DNA of 33,303 nucleotides from an uncultured Clostridia bacterium. GTDB taxonomy: Bacteria; Bacillota; Clostridia; TANB77; CAG-508. The translations under genes were made by a program, and so were the position numbers. Below, one piece after another: positions 25,584-33,012 of this stretch. The stretch covers positions 1 through 33,303 of the forward strand of contig CALXJU010000019.1 in assembly GCA_944388705.1 (NCBI GenBank), in the 5' to 3' direction. The number at the start of each line of letters is the position of its first letter. The stretch's first letter is position 1. The notes under the pieces were generated by a model, which saw nothing but the letters and a program-made list of their open reading frames with translations, had not been told where the DNA came from and searched no databases.

Positions 25584-26394
25584 ATGGAAAAGAAAAAAGT
25601 TATTTTGATTGCAATTGCTGTTTTTGCAATTATATGTGTATATTTTATATTTGAATTTTTTACTGGAGGTTTAGATAATGGAGAAGTAATTAGTGAGAGT
25701 AATGATTATGTATTAAATGATGATTCTTCTAATTTTGATGGTGAAGATGGTTTAAATGGCCAAGGTAATGAAGACAATAATGATAACAATAATGTTAGTA
25801 ATCAATATGATAAGGATACAGCTTCTTCTGAAGATAGAATGAGTGATGAGAATTCGGATGAAAAGATTTATGTGTATGTTACTGGTGAAGTGAATAATAG
25901 TGGAGTTGTGGTTTTAAATGAAGGTGCTAGAATTACTGATGCTATTGATGCTGCTGGTGGTGTTACTTCTAATGCAGATATTTCTAAAATTAATTTGGTT
26001 TATATTTTGAGTGATGGCGTTAAACTTAATATTCCTAGTTTTAACGATTTAAAAGAGAATCCTGATTTTGAGTATATTATTTTGGGTTCGGGAGAAGGAA
26101 GTTTAAATAGTGATGATGTTAGTTCTTCTGGGGGAATTTCTTCTGGAGAAAGCGTAGGGAGTAGTAGTGGAAAGATTGGAAGTGGTAGTAGTTCCGCTAA
26201 ACAAGTTGTGAATATTAATTCTGCTTCTCAGACTGAACTTGAACTTTTACCTCGGTATTGGTCCTTCTCTTGCTCTTAGAATTATTGAATATAGAAGTCA
26301 AAATGGTAAGTTTTCTAAAATAGAGGATATCAAGAATGTTAAAGGGATTGGCAATGCTAAGTTTGATGCTTTGAAAGATTTTATTACAGTTTGA
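25584..26394 (+). pseudogene. comEA: comEA, competence DNA-binding protein, with a one-base frameshift
   Basis: The intact reading frame gives 231 residues: a membrane helix (about 6-25), an acidic Asn-rich linker, an SLBB domain (94-150, YVTGEVNNSGVV), a Gly/Ser-rich linker, and the start of a helix-hairpin-helix domain (VVNINSASQTELELLP, 208-223). The frame then breaks: CCT CGG TAT replaces CCT GGT ATT, and TAG follows at 26277-26279. Skipping one C near 26253 restores GIGPSLALRIIEYRSQNGKF and a second hairpin, NVKGIGNAKF, to a TGA at 26392-26394, giving a normal 269-residue ComEA. The intact product would be the DNA receptor of the uptake machinery. The start is ATG at 25584 after GGAGG. 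Alternatives are sequencing error, true mutation, or +1 frameshifting at CGG. Codons end in T more often than in most neighbours. Confidence 0.85.
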
Positions 26395-26540
26395 TTATAT
26401 ACTTTGACTTTTTTGTTATATTTGCTTTATTTATTGCATATAATATAGTGTGTGATAATATGTGAGACATTTTATTGTTATTGATAGTTTTCTAATTTAG
26501 TAATGATATGTATTTTAATGAGGATTTTTTCGGAAAACTA
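26395..26540. other. Intergenic stretch, nothing recognised
   Basis: This is AT-rich DNA between the comEA stop and the promoter of the truncated tRNA-fMet. I see no open frame with a ribosome binding site, no clear terminator for comEA and no repeat. Confidence 0.5.
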
Positions 26541-26569
26541 TTGACAATTCTAATTGTTGGTTGTATAAT
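26541..26569 (+). promoter_or_regulatory. Consensus promoter upstream of the truncated tRNA-fMet
   Basis: TTGACA (26541-26546), 17 bp, TATAAT (26564-26569): a perfect consensus. The start would be near 26576, ten bases before the tRNA 5' half. It is probably the original initiator-tRNA promoter. Confidence 0.8.
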
Positions 26570-26585
26570 AATTAAGTCAGTACAT

Positions 26586-26627
26586 CGCGGGGTGGAGCAG
26601 TTGGCAGCTCGTCGGGCTCATAACCCA
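26586..26627 (+). pseudogene. Truncated initiator tRNA (5' half through the anticodon arm)
   Basis: These 42 bases match the complete tRNA-fMet at 26826-26867 with one difference (C26613 versus T26853). Identity stops within the 3' side of the anticodon stem (after CCCA), and the following bases do not form a T arm. The substitution also breaks one anticodon-stem pair. The flanking ATCGCG is shared too, so the repeated block is 44 bp. Confidence 0.85.
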
Positions 26628-26729
26628 GCGGACATAGCACTTTAGAAATTACACAAATCTATCAAACGCAGATGGCACAACGGTTACAAGACATTACTTG
26701 TAAAAGATTTTTCTAACAATAATAGTTTG

Positions 26730-26751
26730 CACGACTATTACACGACTATTA
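26730..26751. repeat. 11-bp tandem direct repeat
   Basis: CACGACTATTA occurs twice back to back without mismatch, in the spacer between the two tRNA-fMet copies. It may be arm-type integrase sites or simple slippage. Confidence 0.8.
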
Positions 26752-26769
26752 ATTATATTTTTTGAAAAA

Positions 26770-26798
26770 TTAACAATAATATAATTAAATAATATAAA
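26770..26798 (+). promoter_or_regulatory. Weak promoter candidate for the intact tRNA-fMet
   Basis: TTAACA (26770-26775), 17-bp spacer, TATAAA (26793-26798), 28 bp upstream of the tRNA. It would be needed if read-through from 26541 is poor. The AT-rich context makes chance matches likely. Confidence 0.4.
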
Positions 26799-26825
26799 AA
26801 TTTTTTACAAATTAAAATTTTATAT

Positions 26826-26901
26826 CGCGGGGTGGAGCAGTTGGCAGCTCGTTGGGCTCATAACCCAAAGGTCGGTAGTTCGAGTCTACCCCCCGCAACC
26901 A
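26826..26901 (+). tRNA. Initiator tRNA-fMet (anticodon CAT)
   Basis: The cloverleaf is complete with encoded CCA. Initiator features are the unpaired C1 against A72 at the acceptor end and three G-C pairs (GGG/CCC) next to the anticodon loop CTCATAA. It lies exactly 240 bp after a truncated copy of its 5' half and next to an integrase-bearing element, so it is the likely integration target. Confidence 0.95.
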
Positions 26902-26907
26902 AGAAAA

Positions 26908-26939
26908 GTCAGTAATATCAATGATTACTGGCATTTTTT
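26908..26939 (+). terminator. Terminator of tRNA-fMet
   Basis: GTCAGTAAT (26908-26916) pairs with ATTACTGGC (26924-26932, one G-T pair), followed by A and six T. The arms resemble those of the terminator at 161-199. Confidence 0.8.
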
Positions 26940-27138
26940 ATTTCTATAAAAATAATATATAATAATAGAAAAATGACTATAAATGACTAAAATCAAAAAC
27001 TTAAAAAACGGCTAACTTTTGAGGTTAACCGCATTTATGATTATTGAATTTTGGTTTACTATATACTATTTAACTCCCGTACTTGGCTTTTATAAATAAA
27101 TATGATATATAATAAGAAATATAGAAAGGGATATAATA
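26940..27138. other. Intergenic region before the unknown membrane gene
   Basis: It contains two AAATGACTA repeats with 10-bp spacing (26971-26979, 26981-26989) and an imperfect hairpin (27009-27016 with 27024-27031, one mismatch) without a good T-run. A TATAAT at 27108-27113 could be a -10 box for the next gene, but its best -35 (TTGGCT, 27083-27088) is 19 bp away. Confidence 0.4.
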
Positions 27139-27867
27139 ATGAAGAAGGAAATAAAAATAAATATAAGAAATAAAATAATAGAAAAAGACAATATCATGGA
27201 TTTATCAAAATATATAGAAAATTTAAAACATGATGAAAATACAGAAATAAAATTTAGTATAAACTTTTTTGATAATACATCAATTTATAGTGAAACAAAA
27301 GATATTTTTACAGAAAGAGTATGTGAAGAAAGAGAAATTAAAAGTATAAGAATGAAATACCATGATTACACATTAAAAAATCACTTAAGTATTTATATAT
27401 ATAATTATGATGTTAATGGATTCAGCAATATAGAAATATCTTCGGCAGAAGAAAGTTGGTTTTTTACCACAAAGAGTAAAATTGAAGAGTTATTATCATA
27501 CTGCAAAAAACAGTCAAAAATTAGCGATCTATTAATAAATCACTTTCGTTTAAGTGTAGCAATTATGATTTTAATATCATTTATATCTGCTGTTTTTACA
27601 ATGCTATTTTTAAATAATTTTATAAAATATGGAATAGAAAAGATAGCTTACTTTTCACTTTTATTAACAATTCCTTATACGATAATATATTCAAATTTAT
27701 GCCAAAAACTTGAAGGAGCATATCCATTAGTAGAAATTTCAATAAAAGAAAAGAATAATATTGCTAAAAAGAGAAGAAAAATTTTGGGAACAATATTTTC
27801 ATTAATAATATTACCTATAATATTATCTTTTATTTATGATTTAATAAAGTTGGCAGTTAGTAAGTAG
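27139..27867 (+). CDS. Unknown membrane protein, probable element cargo
   Basis: I do not recognise this 242-residue protein. Residues 1-130 form a soluble, mixed alpha/beta region with many Lys, Glu and Asn (including EESWFFTTKSKIEELLSYC near the end). Three predicted membrane helices follow, at about 137-161, 166-187 and 214-239, with a basic stretch (KKRRKI) before the last. The ATG follows AAAGGGA. It is the only plus-strand gene of the element, lies between the tRNA and the integrase, and converges on the integrase gene. Cargo between an attachment site and an integrase can be a defence, immunity or exclusion protein, but nothing in the sequence proves this. Confidence 0.65.
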   Translation: MKKEIKINIRNKIIEKDNIMDLSKYIENLKHDENTEIKFSINFFDNTSIYSETKDIFTERVCEEREIKSIRMKYHDYTLKNHLSIYIYNYDVNGFSNIEISSAEESWFFTTKSKIEELLSYCKKQSKISDLLINHFRLSVAIMILISFISAVFTMLFLNNFIKYGIEKIAYFSLLLTIPYTIIYSNLCQKLEGAYPLVEISIKEKNNIAKKRRKILGTIFSLIILPIILSFIYDLIKLAVSK

Positions 27868-27883
27868 ATAAAACAACTGCCAA
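27850..27883. terminator. Hairpin between convergent genes
   Basis: TTGGCAGTT (27850-27858) pairs perfectly with AACTGCCAA (27875-27883). The 5' arm lies in the last codons of the plus-strand gene. There is no clear U-tract, so terminator function is uncertain. Confidence 0.45.
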
Positions 27884-27889
27884 TTATAC

Positions 27890-29083
27890 TTATCCAAGCA
27901 TTTCTTGTAATTTATCGGCTATTTCTCTATTTCTTGATTCTATAAAATGACTATAAATGTTGAGTGTAGTAGAAGTATTACTGTGTCCTAATCTTCCAGA
28001 AACAGAACGAATATCTGCTCCTGTTGCTATCATTAATGTTGCATTTGTATGTCTTAAACTATGTAAAGTTACTTTTGGTAAGTCTGTCGTATTTATAAAT
28101 TGTTTAAACCATTTACCTATTGTATTTGCATCCATAGGCAAACCATTATATTGTGTAAATAATCTATCTGTATCATGCCACTGGTCTCCCATTTTTAAAC
28201 GTCTTATACTTTGCCACTTTTGATAGTTCTTTAACAAAATAATAGCACTATCAGACAAATCAATAATTCTAGTTGAGCTTGAGTTTTTAGTATCTTTTGT
28301 AATCATACCTTTTCCATTAACATAGGTAGAAGTTCTAACAATATTCAAGGTTTTGTTTACATAATCTATATCTTTCCATTCTAAACCAAGTAATTCTCCA
28401 CGCCTTAATCCTGTATAAATTAATAATATTATAGCTGTTTTATATTGTATAGGTTGATTATTCAATAATTTGATTAATTCTTTAGCTTGTTTATCATCTA
28501 AATATGGACTTTCATGTTTTGGAACTTTGGGTGGCTCAACACGATTAGCAACATTTTCTTTTATTACTTGCCACTGTACTGCTTTTGTAAGAATACTGGA
28601 AATTAATCTATGATGATGAAGAATAGTCTTAGGCGATAATTTTTTATATCCAATAATTTCTCCTTTTTCATTTTTTATAGGTACATTGCTCATGTTTTTC
28701 TCTGCAAGATTATTATAAAAATTTATAAGATGATTAGGTCTTAAATCCTCAAGTTTAATATGCCCAATAGCTTCATTTATTCTAACCAGCAAAGTTTTAT
28801 ATCTATCAAGTGTTGTAGGTGATAACTTCTTTTCAGCATAATCTTGTAACCATTTATCAGAAAAATCCTTAAATTTAATATTTCCTTTCAAATATAAACC
28901 AGATTTTACTTCTTTCTCTAATTCATAAGCAATATTTTGAATCTCTTTTTCCATTTTCTTGGGAGATAACTTTGTATCTAATTGCACAGTTTTTATAACT
29001 CTAATCTTTTTACCACTTATTGTATATCCATTAGATATAGTAATCTCATATTTTCCATTTCCTTTTTCTCTGATACTTGCCAT
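27890..29083 (-). CDS. int: Tyrosine recombinase integrase, Tn916-Int-like
   Basis: A 397-residue site-specific recombinase expected to integrate and excise the element. Domains: an N-terminal arm-binding region (about 1-60, SIREKGNGKYEITIS), a SAM-like core-binding domain (about 70-180), and a catalytic domain (about 190-390) with Arg227 (TGLRRGE), a beta-hairpin Lys in the TKDTKN stretch, His341-x-x-Arg344 (LHSLRHT), His367 (GHSN) and nucleophile Tyr377 (IYSHF). All are present, so it should be active. The start is ATG at 29083, 10 bases after AAAGGAG. A longer frame reaching 29161 would cover the promoter and is rejected. It has a promoter separate from the genes upstream. Confidence 0.92.
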   Translation of the reverse strand: MASIREKGNGKYEITISNGYTISGKKIRVIKTVQLDTKLSPKKMEKEIQNIAYELEKEVKSGLYLKGNIKFKDFSDKWLQDYAEKKLSPTTLDRYKTLLVRINEAIGHIKLEDLRPNHLINFYNNLAEKNMSNVPIKNEKGEIIGYKKLSPKTILHHHRLISSILTKAVQWQVIKENVANRVEPPKVPKHESPYLDDKQAKELIKLLNNQPIQYKTAIILLIYTGLRRGELLGLEWKDIDYVNKTLNIVRTSTYVNGKGMITKDTKNSSSTRIIDLSDSAIILLKNYQKWQSIRRLKMGDQWHDTDRLFTQYNGLPMDANTIGKWFKQFINTTDLPKVTLHSLRHTNATLMIATGADIRSVSGRLGHSNTSTTLNIYSHFIESRNREIADKLQEMLG

Positions 29084-29132
29084 ATCATAAAATCTCCTTT
29101 CTCCTTGGTACAAGCCACTTTTACACACCTTT

Positions 29133-29161
29133 ATTTTACCATAGTTTACATAACAAAACAA
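29133..29161 (-). promoter_or_regulatory. Integrase promoter
   Basis: Minus strand: TTGTTT (29161-29156), 17-bp spacer, TAAAAT (29138-29133), with TGG before the -10 (extended). The leader would be about 45 nt. Confidence 0.6.
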
Positions 29162-29187
29162 GTGTTCGGTACAACTTTTTTATAAAA

Positions 29188-29228
29188 TTCTCTTATCCAT
29201 GAAGTTCAACAATTCAGGGATAAGAGAA
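29188..29228 (-). terminator. Terminator after the excisionase-like gene
   Basis: TTCTCTTATCC (29188-29198) pairs perfectly with GGATAAGAGAA (29218-29228). On the minus strand it is followed by TTTTAT, separating the upstream operon from the integrase promoter. Confidence 0.7.
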
Positions 29229-29238
29229 AAAATATAGC

Positions 29239-29496
29239 TTATACTTGTTTTCTAATTTTATTTTTTATATTTTCACATGTATTACATTTTTCAGTTGACA
29301 ATTCTTGTTTAATATAAGAAAACACTTTTGTTTCATCAAACATTTTCTTATTTCCAGATGTAGCAGAAGGAATATTATATTTCCTTATAATGCTTTTTAA
29401 ATAATTCAAACTAATAGCTGAATTAGGATCTACTGTCTTTATATCATTATACATCTGGTCTATTGTTCTAACTACTGGTAATGTTAAATCTGTCAT
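29239..29496 (-). CDS. Small excisionase-like DNA-binding protein
   Basis: An 85-residue protein. Residues about 10-62 (TIDQMYNDIK, NYLKSIIRKYNIPS, GNKKMFDETKVFSYI) have the layout of winged-helix/MerR-like excisionases: a helix, a recognition helix ending in a basic YNIPS-type turn, then a wing and a helix starting with Asp-Glu. A CxxC (Cys71, Cys74) sits in the basic C-terminus. Its place immediately upstream of the integrase fits a recombination directionality factor. The family assignment is by pattern only. The ATG follows AAGGAGAG, and a terminator separates it from the integrase gene. Confidence 0.62.
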   Translation of the reverse strand: MTDLTLPVVRTIDQMYNDIKTVDPNSAISLNYLKSIIRKYNIPSATSGNKKMFDETKVFSYIKQELSTEKCNTCENIKNKIRKQV

Positions 29497-29582
29497 TTTA
29501 AATCTCTCCTTACTCTTTATCTTATTAGTATGTTTAATAGTTCATATAAGCAAGGTATATTTCTACATTATAAAAATTTATT

Positions 29583-30014
29583 CTACTTTTTTGTTATATC
29601 ACACAACAGATATATCATATCTTTTATAAAAAAGTTTAATGCATATTTTACATCTGTTTCAAAATTACTATTTTTAACAAAGTCAAGTAAATCATAAAGA
29701 TAATACTGCACAAAATAATCTATTTCTCTAATACATTGTTTACGACTTTTTATAATTTTTCTTTTTTCACATTCAAATAAATACATTCTTCCTAAATAAA
29801 AGACTTTATTTGTATAACAGAAAAAATCATAAAAGATATTGTCTATATATACTTTTTCTTCTACTGAAAGACCTTGTAAATAAAATAGATTAACACTTCT
29901 CCATTTATTTATAAAAAACAATTTACGTTGAAATTGTACATCTTCGTTTTCTAATGCATTTGATAAAGTAACGCTTGTACCTTTATGTTTAACATTTTCA
30001 AAATTCATTTTCAT
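29583..30014 (-). CDS. Unknown protein co-transcribed with rep
   Basis: I do not recognise this 143-residue protein. It is rich in Phe, Tyr, Lys and Asp, predicted mostly alpha-helical (VEEKVYIDNIFYDFFCYTNKVFYL; VQYYLYDLLDFVKN), without a signal peptide or clear membrane helix. Its ATG is six bases beyond the rep stop codon, and its AAAGGAG site overlaps the end of rep, so it is translationally linked to rep. A role in replication control or element maintenance is possible, but there is no motif to support it. Confidence 0.65.
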   Translation of the reverse strand: MKMNFENVKHKGTSVTLSNALENEDVQFQRKLFFINKWRSVNLFYLQGLSVEEKVYIDNIFYDFFCYTNKVFYLGRMYLFECEKRKIIKSRKQCIREIDYFVQYYLYDLLDFVKNSNFETDVKYALNFFIKDMIYLLCDITKK

Positions 30015-30020
30015 AAAAAA

Positions 30021-30872
30021 TCACATCTCCTTTTTATCTTTTTTAATATAATTAAAATATGTAATTCGGTTTACACATTTCTCTATACCATTGTCAATAG
30101 CCATTAAATCTATTCCTTTTCTTGATGTACAATCATAGTCTTTAACTTTCCTCTCAAACTTTTTAATATTCATTTCCTTGACAACTGGCATAGTAATAAG
30201 TTTAGTCTTTGTGTATAATCTTTTTCCCTTAGGATATAAATGTAAAGTGTCAGATTTTACAAAATAAGTAGCCGTATTGGAATTAAAATCTTTAAAGTGG
30301 ACATATCCAAAGTTCCAATAATGTTTTATTATTTCTCTATTAATATGATTATAAAAAGGTAATAGTAGTAAATGTATATGAATGCTATTTTTATATTTTC
30401 CTTTAGTATAATACTCAAATATTGCAATAAACTGTACGTTAGGAAATCTAGCTTTTAATCTATTTCTAAACTTTTGCCAATAATCTGATGCAATATCATA
30501 ATCATATACGGGTTTACTAAAAGTCAATACAATATGAAATTTCCTTTGTTTAGGATTACTAAAATTATTGCGAATAAGATGTACTAATCTTTGTTGACTT
30601 CTCTTTATATTCTGTATATTATCATTCCTATTACTATGATTTTTAGATTCATAAGTTCTAACTTCTCCAGTAATCTTATTTCTAAATTGATTTTTGTTGA
30701 GTTTTATCCAATTATTGTTATTTCCTCTAGGTTTATATGACATAACAGTAGCTTCAATAATTGGACTATCTTTATACTCATAATACTTTACAATACTGTT
30801 AGGACTTATATAATCATTAGAACTTTCTTTCACAAAAAATTTATTTGAATTACTTTTACTAATCTCTGACAT
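30021..30872 (-). CDS. HUH rolling-circle replication initiator (Rep)
   Basis: A 283-residue protein with the three ordered motifs of HUH endonucleases: FHIVLTF (112-118, motif 1), HIH in SIHIHLLLL (His165, His167, metal site), and YFVK (Tyr203-Lys206, single catalytic Tyr). It should nick one strand at an origin and remain covalently bound to the 5' end. The N-terminal 100 residues are basic and Asn-rich. Having one Tyr fits plasmid/phage Rep rather than Rep_trans proteins. The ATG follows AAAAAGGAG. An origin-like repeat region lies immediately upstream and the DUF927-like ATPase gene beyond it, suggesting a replication module. It could also serve as a mobilisation relaxase, which cannot be excluded. 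Confidence 0.82.
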   Translation of the reverse strand: MSEISKSNSNKFFVKESSNDYISPNSIVKYYEYKDSPIIEATVMSYKPRGNNNNWIKLNKNQFRNKITGEVRTYESKNHSNRNDNIQNIKRSQQRLVHLIRNNFSNPKQRKFHIVLTFSKPVYDYDIASDYWQKFRNRLKARFPNVQFIAIFEYYTKGKYKNSIHIHLLLLPFYNHINREIIKHYWNFGYVHFKDFNSNTATYFVKSDTLHLYPKGKRLYTKTKLITMPVVKEMNIKKFERKVKDYDCTSRKGIDLMAIDNGIEKCVNRITYFNYIKKDKKEM

Positions 30873-30972
30873 TTTTTCTGCTCCTTTTTATTGTTTTTAT
30901 TTAGGTCTTTTAACTTTATAATTAAATAATTATAGAACTCAAAATTACTTATGTGTGTATGTTATAAAAATA

Positions 30973-31075
30973 TGTACATTGTGTACATTCTTGTGAAAGT
31001 GCTTATATATCGGCACTTTCACGACTTTGTAAGATGTACATTTTATTTGATTTTTAGTTAATAAGTTTGTACATT
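30973..31075. repeat. Origin-like region: four TGTACATT repeats around a hairpin
   Basis: TGTACATT occurs at 30973-30980, 30982-30989, 31035-31042 and 31068-31075, all in the same orientation, two on each side of a perfect inverted repeat, GTGAAAGTGC (30993-31002) with GCACTTTCAC (31013-31022), 10-base loop TTATATATCG. No U-tract follows on either strand, so it is not a typical terminator. Its location between the rep gene and the ATPase gene fits a double-strand origin or Rep-binding site. This is inferred from architecture. Confidence 0.6.
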
Positions 31076-31088
31076 ATAAATATCTTCA

Positions 31089-32927
31089 TTAACTAAAAAA
31101 CTTTGTGATTGTTGGAACTTCTAAAGTTATATTTGGTAATTTTTCCATTGGTATAACTATAAAAGGAATTGTATTGTCTGTTCCAGGTATCTTTTTTCTT
31201 ATAGTTCTTCTGTCATTTCCTTCTGTTTTATATAATAAACCTGCTACATCTAAGTATTTCCAAAGGGAAGCCTTCGACACTGGAAATTTTATATTTTGAC
31301 TATTATAGAATTTTACTATTTCGGTATATAATACATCTGGGAAAAAGTAATAATATCCATTTACTATTGGTGCTTTAGATGTACGATGAACATATCCAAT
31401 ATGTGTGCCATAATATCTAGAATGTGAGATAGAATAATCCCTTACATGTATCCTTTGTGTTACATATAATTCTTCAATAGCAGTTAATGTCATTTTTACT
31501 GGGTCAGTATTTTCTACATCTTTCATTTGTTCTTTTGCAACTTCATTTAATGTTTGCAATGCCATAGCAAGTAATTTTTCCTTTTTAGTTTGAGTTACTA
31601 TTTGATTAGATAAAAGGAACTCTAGAAACATATAAAAACCAATATAAAGAACATTGACAGATTCGTTCATTCTTCCATGTACTTGATTATCTTGATTTTC
31701 TCTTTGTAATTTTTCCATTATTTCTTTTGCATGTTTTTGTATATTTTCCGCATTTTCTATTATCCAACCAATATAACGTTTCATACAAAAAGCTAACATC
31801 TCTTTGTTGTTTTGCAATTCTGTCAATTTTTTCAAATCTATACTATTTTGGTTTATATCAACAATTAGACATCTTGCCAAACGACTTTCAGATACTGACG
31901 GAAAACTTTCAGCTGTTACGATACACTGACCTCTTGCAACAAAGGAACCTCGTAGAAACTGACCATTTTGACTCATTCTATCTCTTGCAGTTCTATCTCC
32001 ATATAAAGCAAATAATTTTTCAGCAATATCTTGATTTCTATTACTGATACTTTCTTGAACATAGTCATCTACTACAAATAAGCTATCTTTGACTAGATAT
32101 GCTTTTCTTTCAAGTGCATTTATTGTATCTCTAAAACTAGCAACAAAAGTATTTCTAGTAAAATTCCCAAAATGCGATAGCATTAGTGCAGTAACCGAAC
32201 TTTTTCTTGAGCCTGTTTTTCCTTCAAGCCATAAAATAAAATCTGAAGGAATTCCATTTTCATTTAAAATTGTTGTTAATGGTGCTAGATATGTTATAGC
32301 TAATAAAGGAATTGTGATTTTTTCACTTGCTAAATTCATAATAGAAAACGACAATTTTAAGCTTTCTTTTAAATCCAATTCTTTTTCTGTAAAGTGATAT
32401 TGTTGAAGTTTATCTTTTGATAAATCTACTTTTATATCTTTACTGTCGCCTATGACTCCACTATGATATAAATAATTAAGTTTTCCATCATTATCTTTAA
32501 CAAAACCAGTATTAGAAAATACTTTTGTGATTTTAATAGTATTTCTATTAATTATTTGAGCAATTTCTCGTATTTTTTCTCTATGTCCGCCAGCTGAAAT
32601 AATTGCATCAAGTTTCCAACTACTGTTTAAAACAAAATTAAAACTTTCTAACTCTTTTTTAGTTATTCTTATTTGTTCTAATTCTCTTTTTTGGTCTAAA
32701 AGATAAGCATGAATTAAATATTCAATAGTAACTTCTTTTCCATTATCATAGATAATTTGCTCATCTATAATGGGCAAGAAATTAGATATTTCGACAGGAT
32801 TATCTTTACTCATATAGCATAAGTGATTTTCACTTATTAAATACCCTGTTCCTTTTAATTTTTCAATGAAAGCACTATACTTTCCGTAATCATTTGTTGT
32901 TTCTTGGATTTTTTCTTGTTCTTCCAT
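31089..32927 (-). CDS. DUF927-like P-loop ATPase, probable replication helicase
   Basis: A 612-residue protein. Residues about 60-220 match the leader of the DUF927 family (SNTGFVKDNDGKLNYLYHSG, ITIPLLAITYLAPL). The ATPase core has Walker A GKTGSRKS (236-243), in which the usual Gly before Lys is replaced, as I recall for many family members. Walker B is LFVVDD (283-288), sensor 1 CIVTAE (335-340), and an Arg-rich ESRLARCL (347-354) may include the Arg finger. A winged-helix-like end (about 520-600) could bind DNA. On mobile elements such proteins serve as replicative helicases or primase-helicases next to Rep; that role is inferred. The ATG follows AGGAGG. Expression probably starts at the promoter near 33200 through a long structured leader. 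Confidence 0.75.
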   Translation of the reverse strand: MEEQEKIQETTNDYGKYSAFIEKLKGTGYLISENHLCYMSKDNPVEISNFLPIIDEQIIYDNGKEVTIEYLIHAYLLDQKRELEQIRITKKELESFNFVLNSSWKLDAIISAGGHREKIREIAQIINRNTIKITKVFSNTGFVKDNDGKLNYLYHSGVIGDSKDIKVDLSKDKLQQYHFTEKELDLKESLKLSFSIMNLASEKITIPLLAITYLAPLTTILNENGIPSDFILWLEGKTGSRKSSVTALMLSHFGNFTRNTFVASFRDTINALERKAYLVKDSLFVVDDYVQESISNRNQDIAEKLFALYGDRTARDRMSQNGQFLRGSFVARGQCIVTAESFPSVSESRLARCLIVDINQNSIDLKKLTELQNNKEMLAFCMKRYIGWIIENAENIQKHAKEIMEKLQRENQDNQVHGRMNESVNVLYIGFYMFLEFLLSNQIVTQTKKEKLLAMALQTLNEVAKEQMKDVENTDPVKMTLTAIEELYVTQRIHVRDYSISHSRYYGTHIGYVHRTSKAPIVNGYYYFFPDVLYTEIVKFYNSQNIKFPVSKASLWKYLDVAGLLYKTEGNDRRTIRKKIPGTDNTIPFIVIPMEKLPNITLEVPTITKFFS

Positions 32928-32973
32928 TTTTACCTCCTATTTATTAATTTTTGACATCAAATACTATAGGAGA

Positions 32974-33012
32974 TTGATTTTAACGCAAGAAAAAAGAGCG
33001 TTAAAAAATCAA
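32974..33012. repeat. Inverted repeat in the ATPase leader
   Basis: TTGATTTTAACGC (32974-32986) pairs with GCGTTAAAAAATCAA (32998-33012), with two extra A as a bulge. The loop is purine-rich. There is no T-run on either strand, so it is more likely an RNA structure or protein site than a terminator. Confidence 0.65.

Larger units (their letters stand above)
26628..26825. other. Spacer between tRNA-fMet copies, with small repeats
   Basis: No gene is visible. It holds a perfect 7-bp inverted repeat, TTACAAG (26684-26690) with CTTGTAA (26697-26703), and a perfect 11-bp tandem repeat, CACGACTATTA at 26730-26740 and 26741-26751. Sites of these kinds occur in recombinase attachment regions, but that role is inference. 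Confidence 0.5.

Noticed and set aside
26675..26722. Possible second decayed tRNA between the tRNA-fMet copies
   Set aside because: ACGGTTACAAGAC resembles a D arm and TTGTAA an anticodon loop, but no acceptor or T stem can be paired; the stretch is better described as a 7-bp inverted repeat.
26970..27959. 16-bp match between 26970-26985 and 27944-27959 (inside int) as an attachment repeat
   Set aside because: Matches of this length are expected by chance in such AT-rich DNA, and the second copy encodes the conserved region around the catalytic Tyr.
29084..29161. 26-residue N-terminal extension of the integrase
   Set aside because: It covers the integrase promoter and lacks a ribosome binding site; AAAGGAG precedes the start at 29083.
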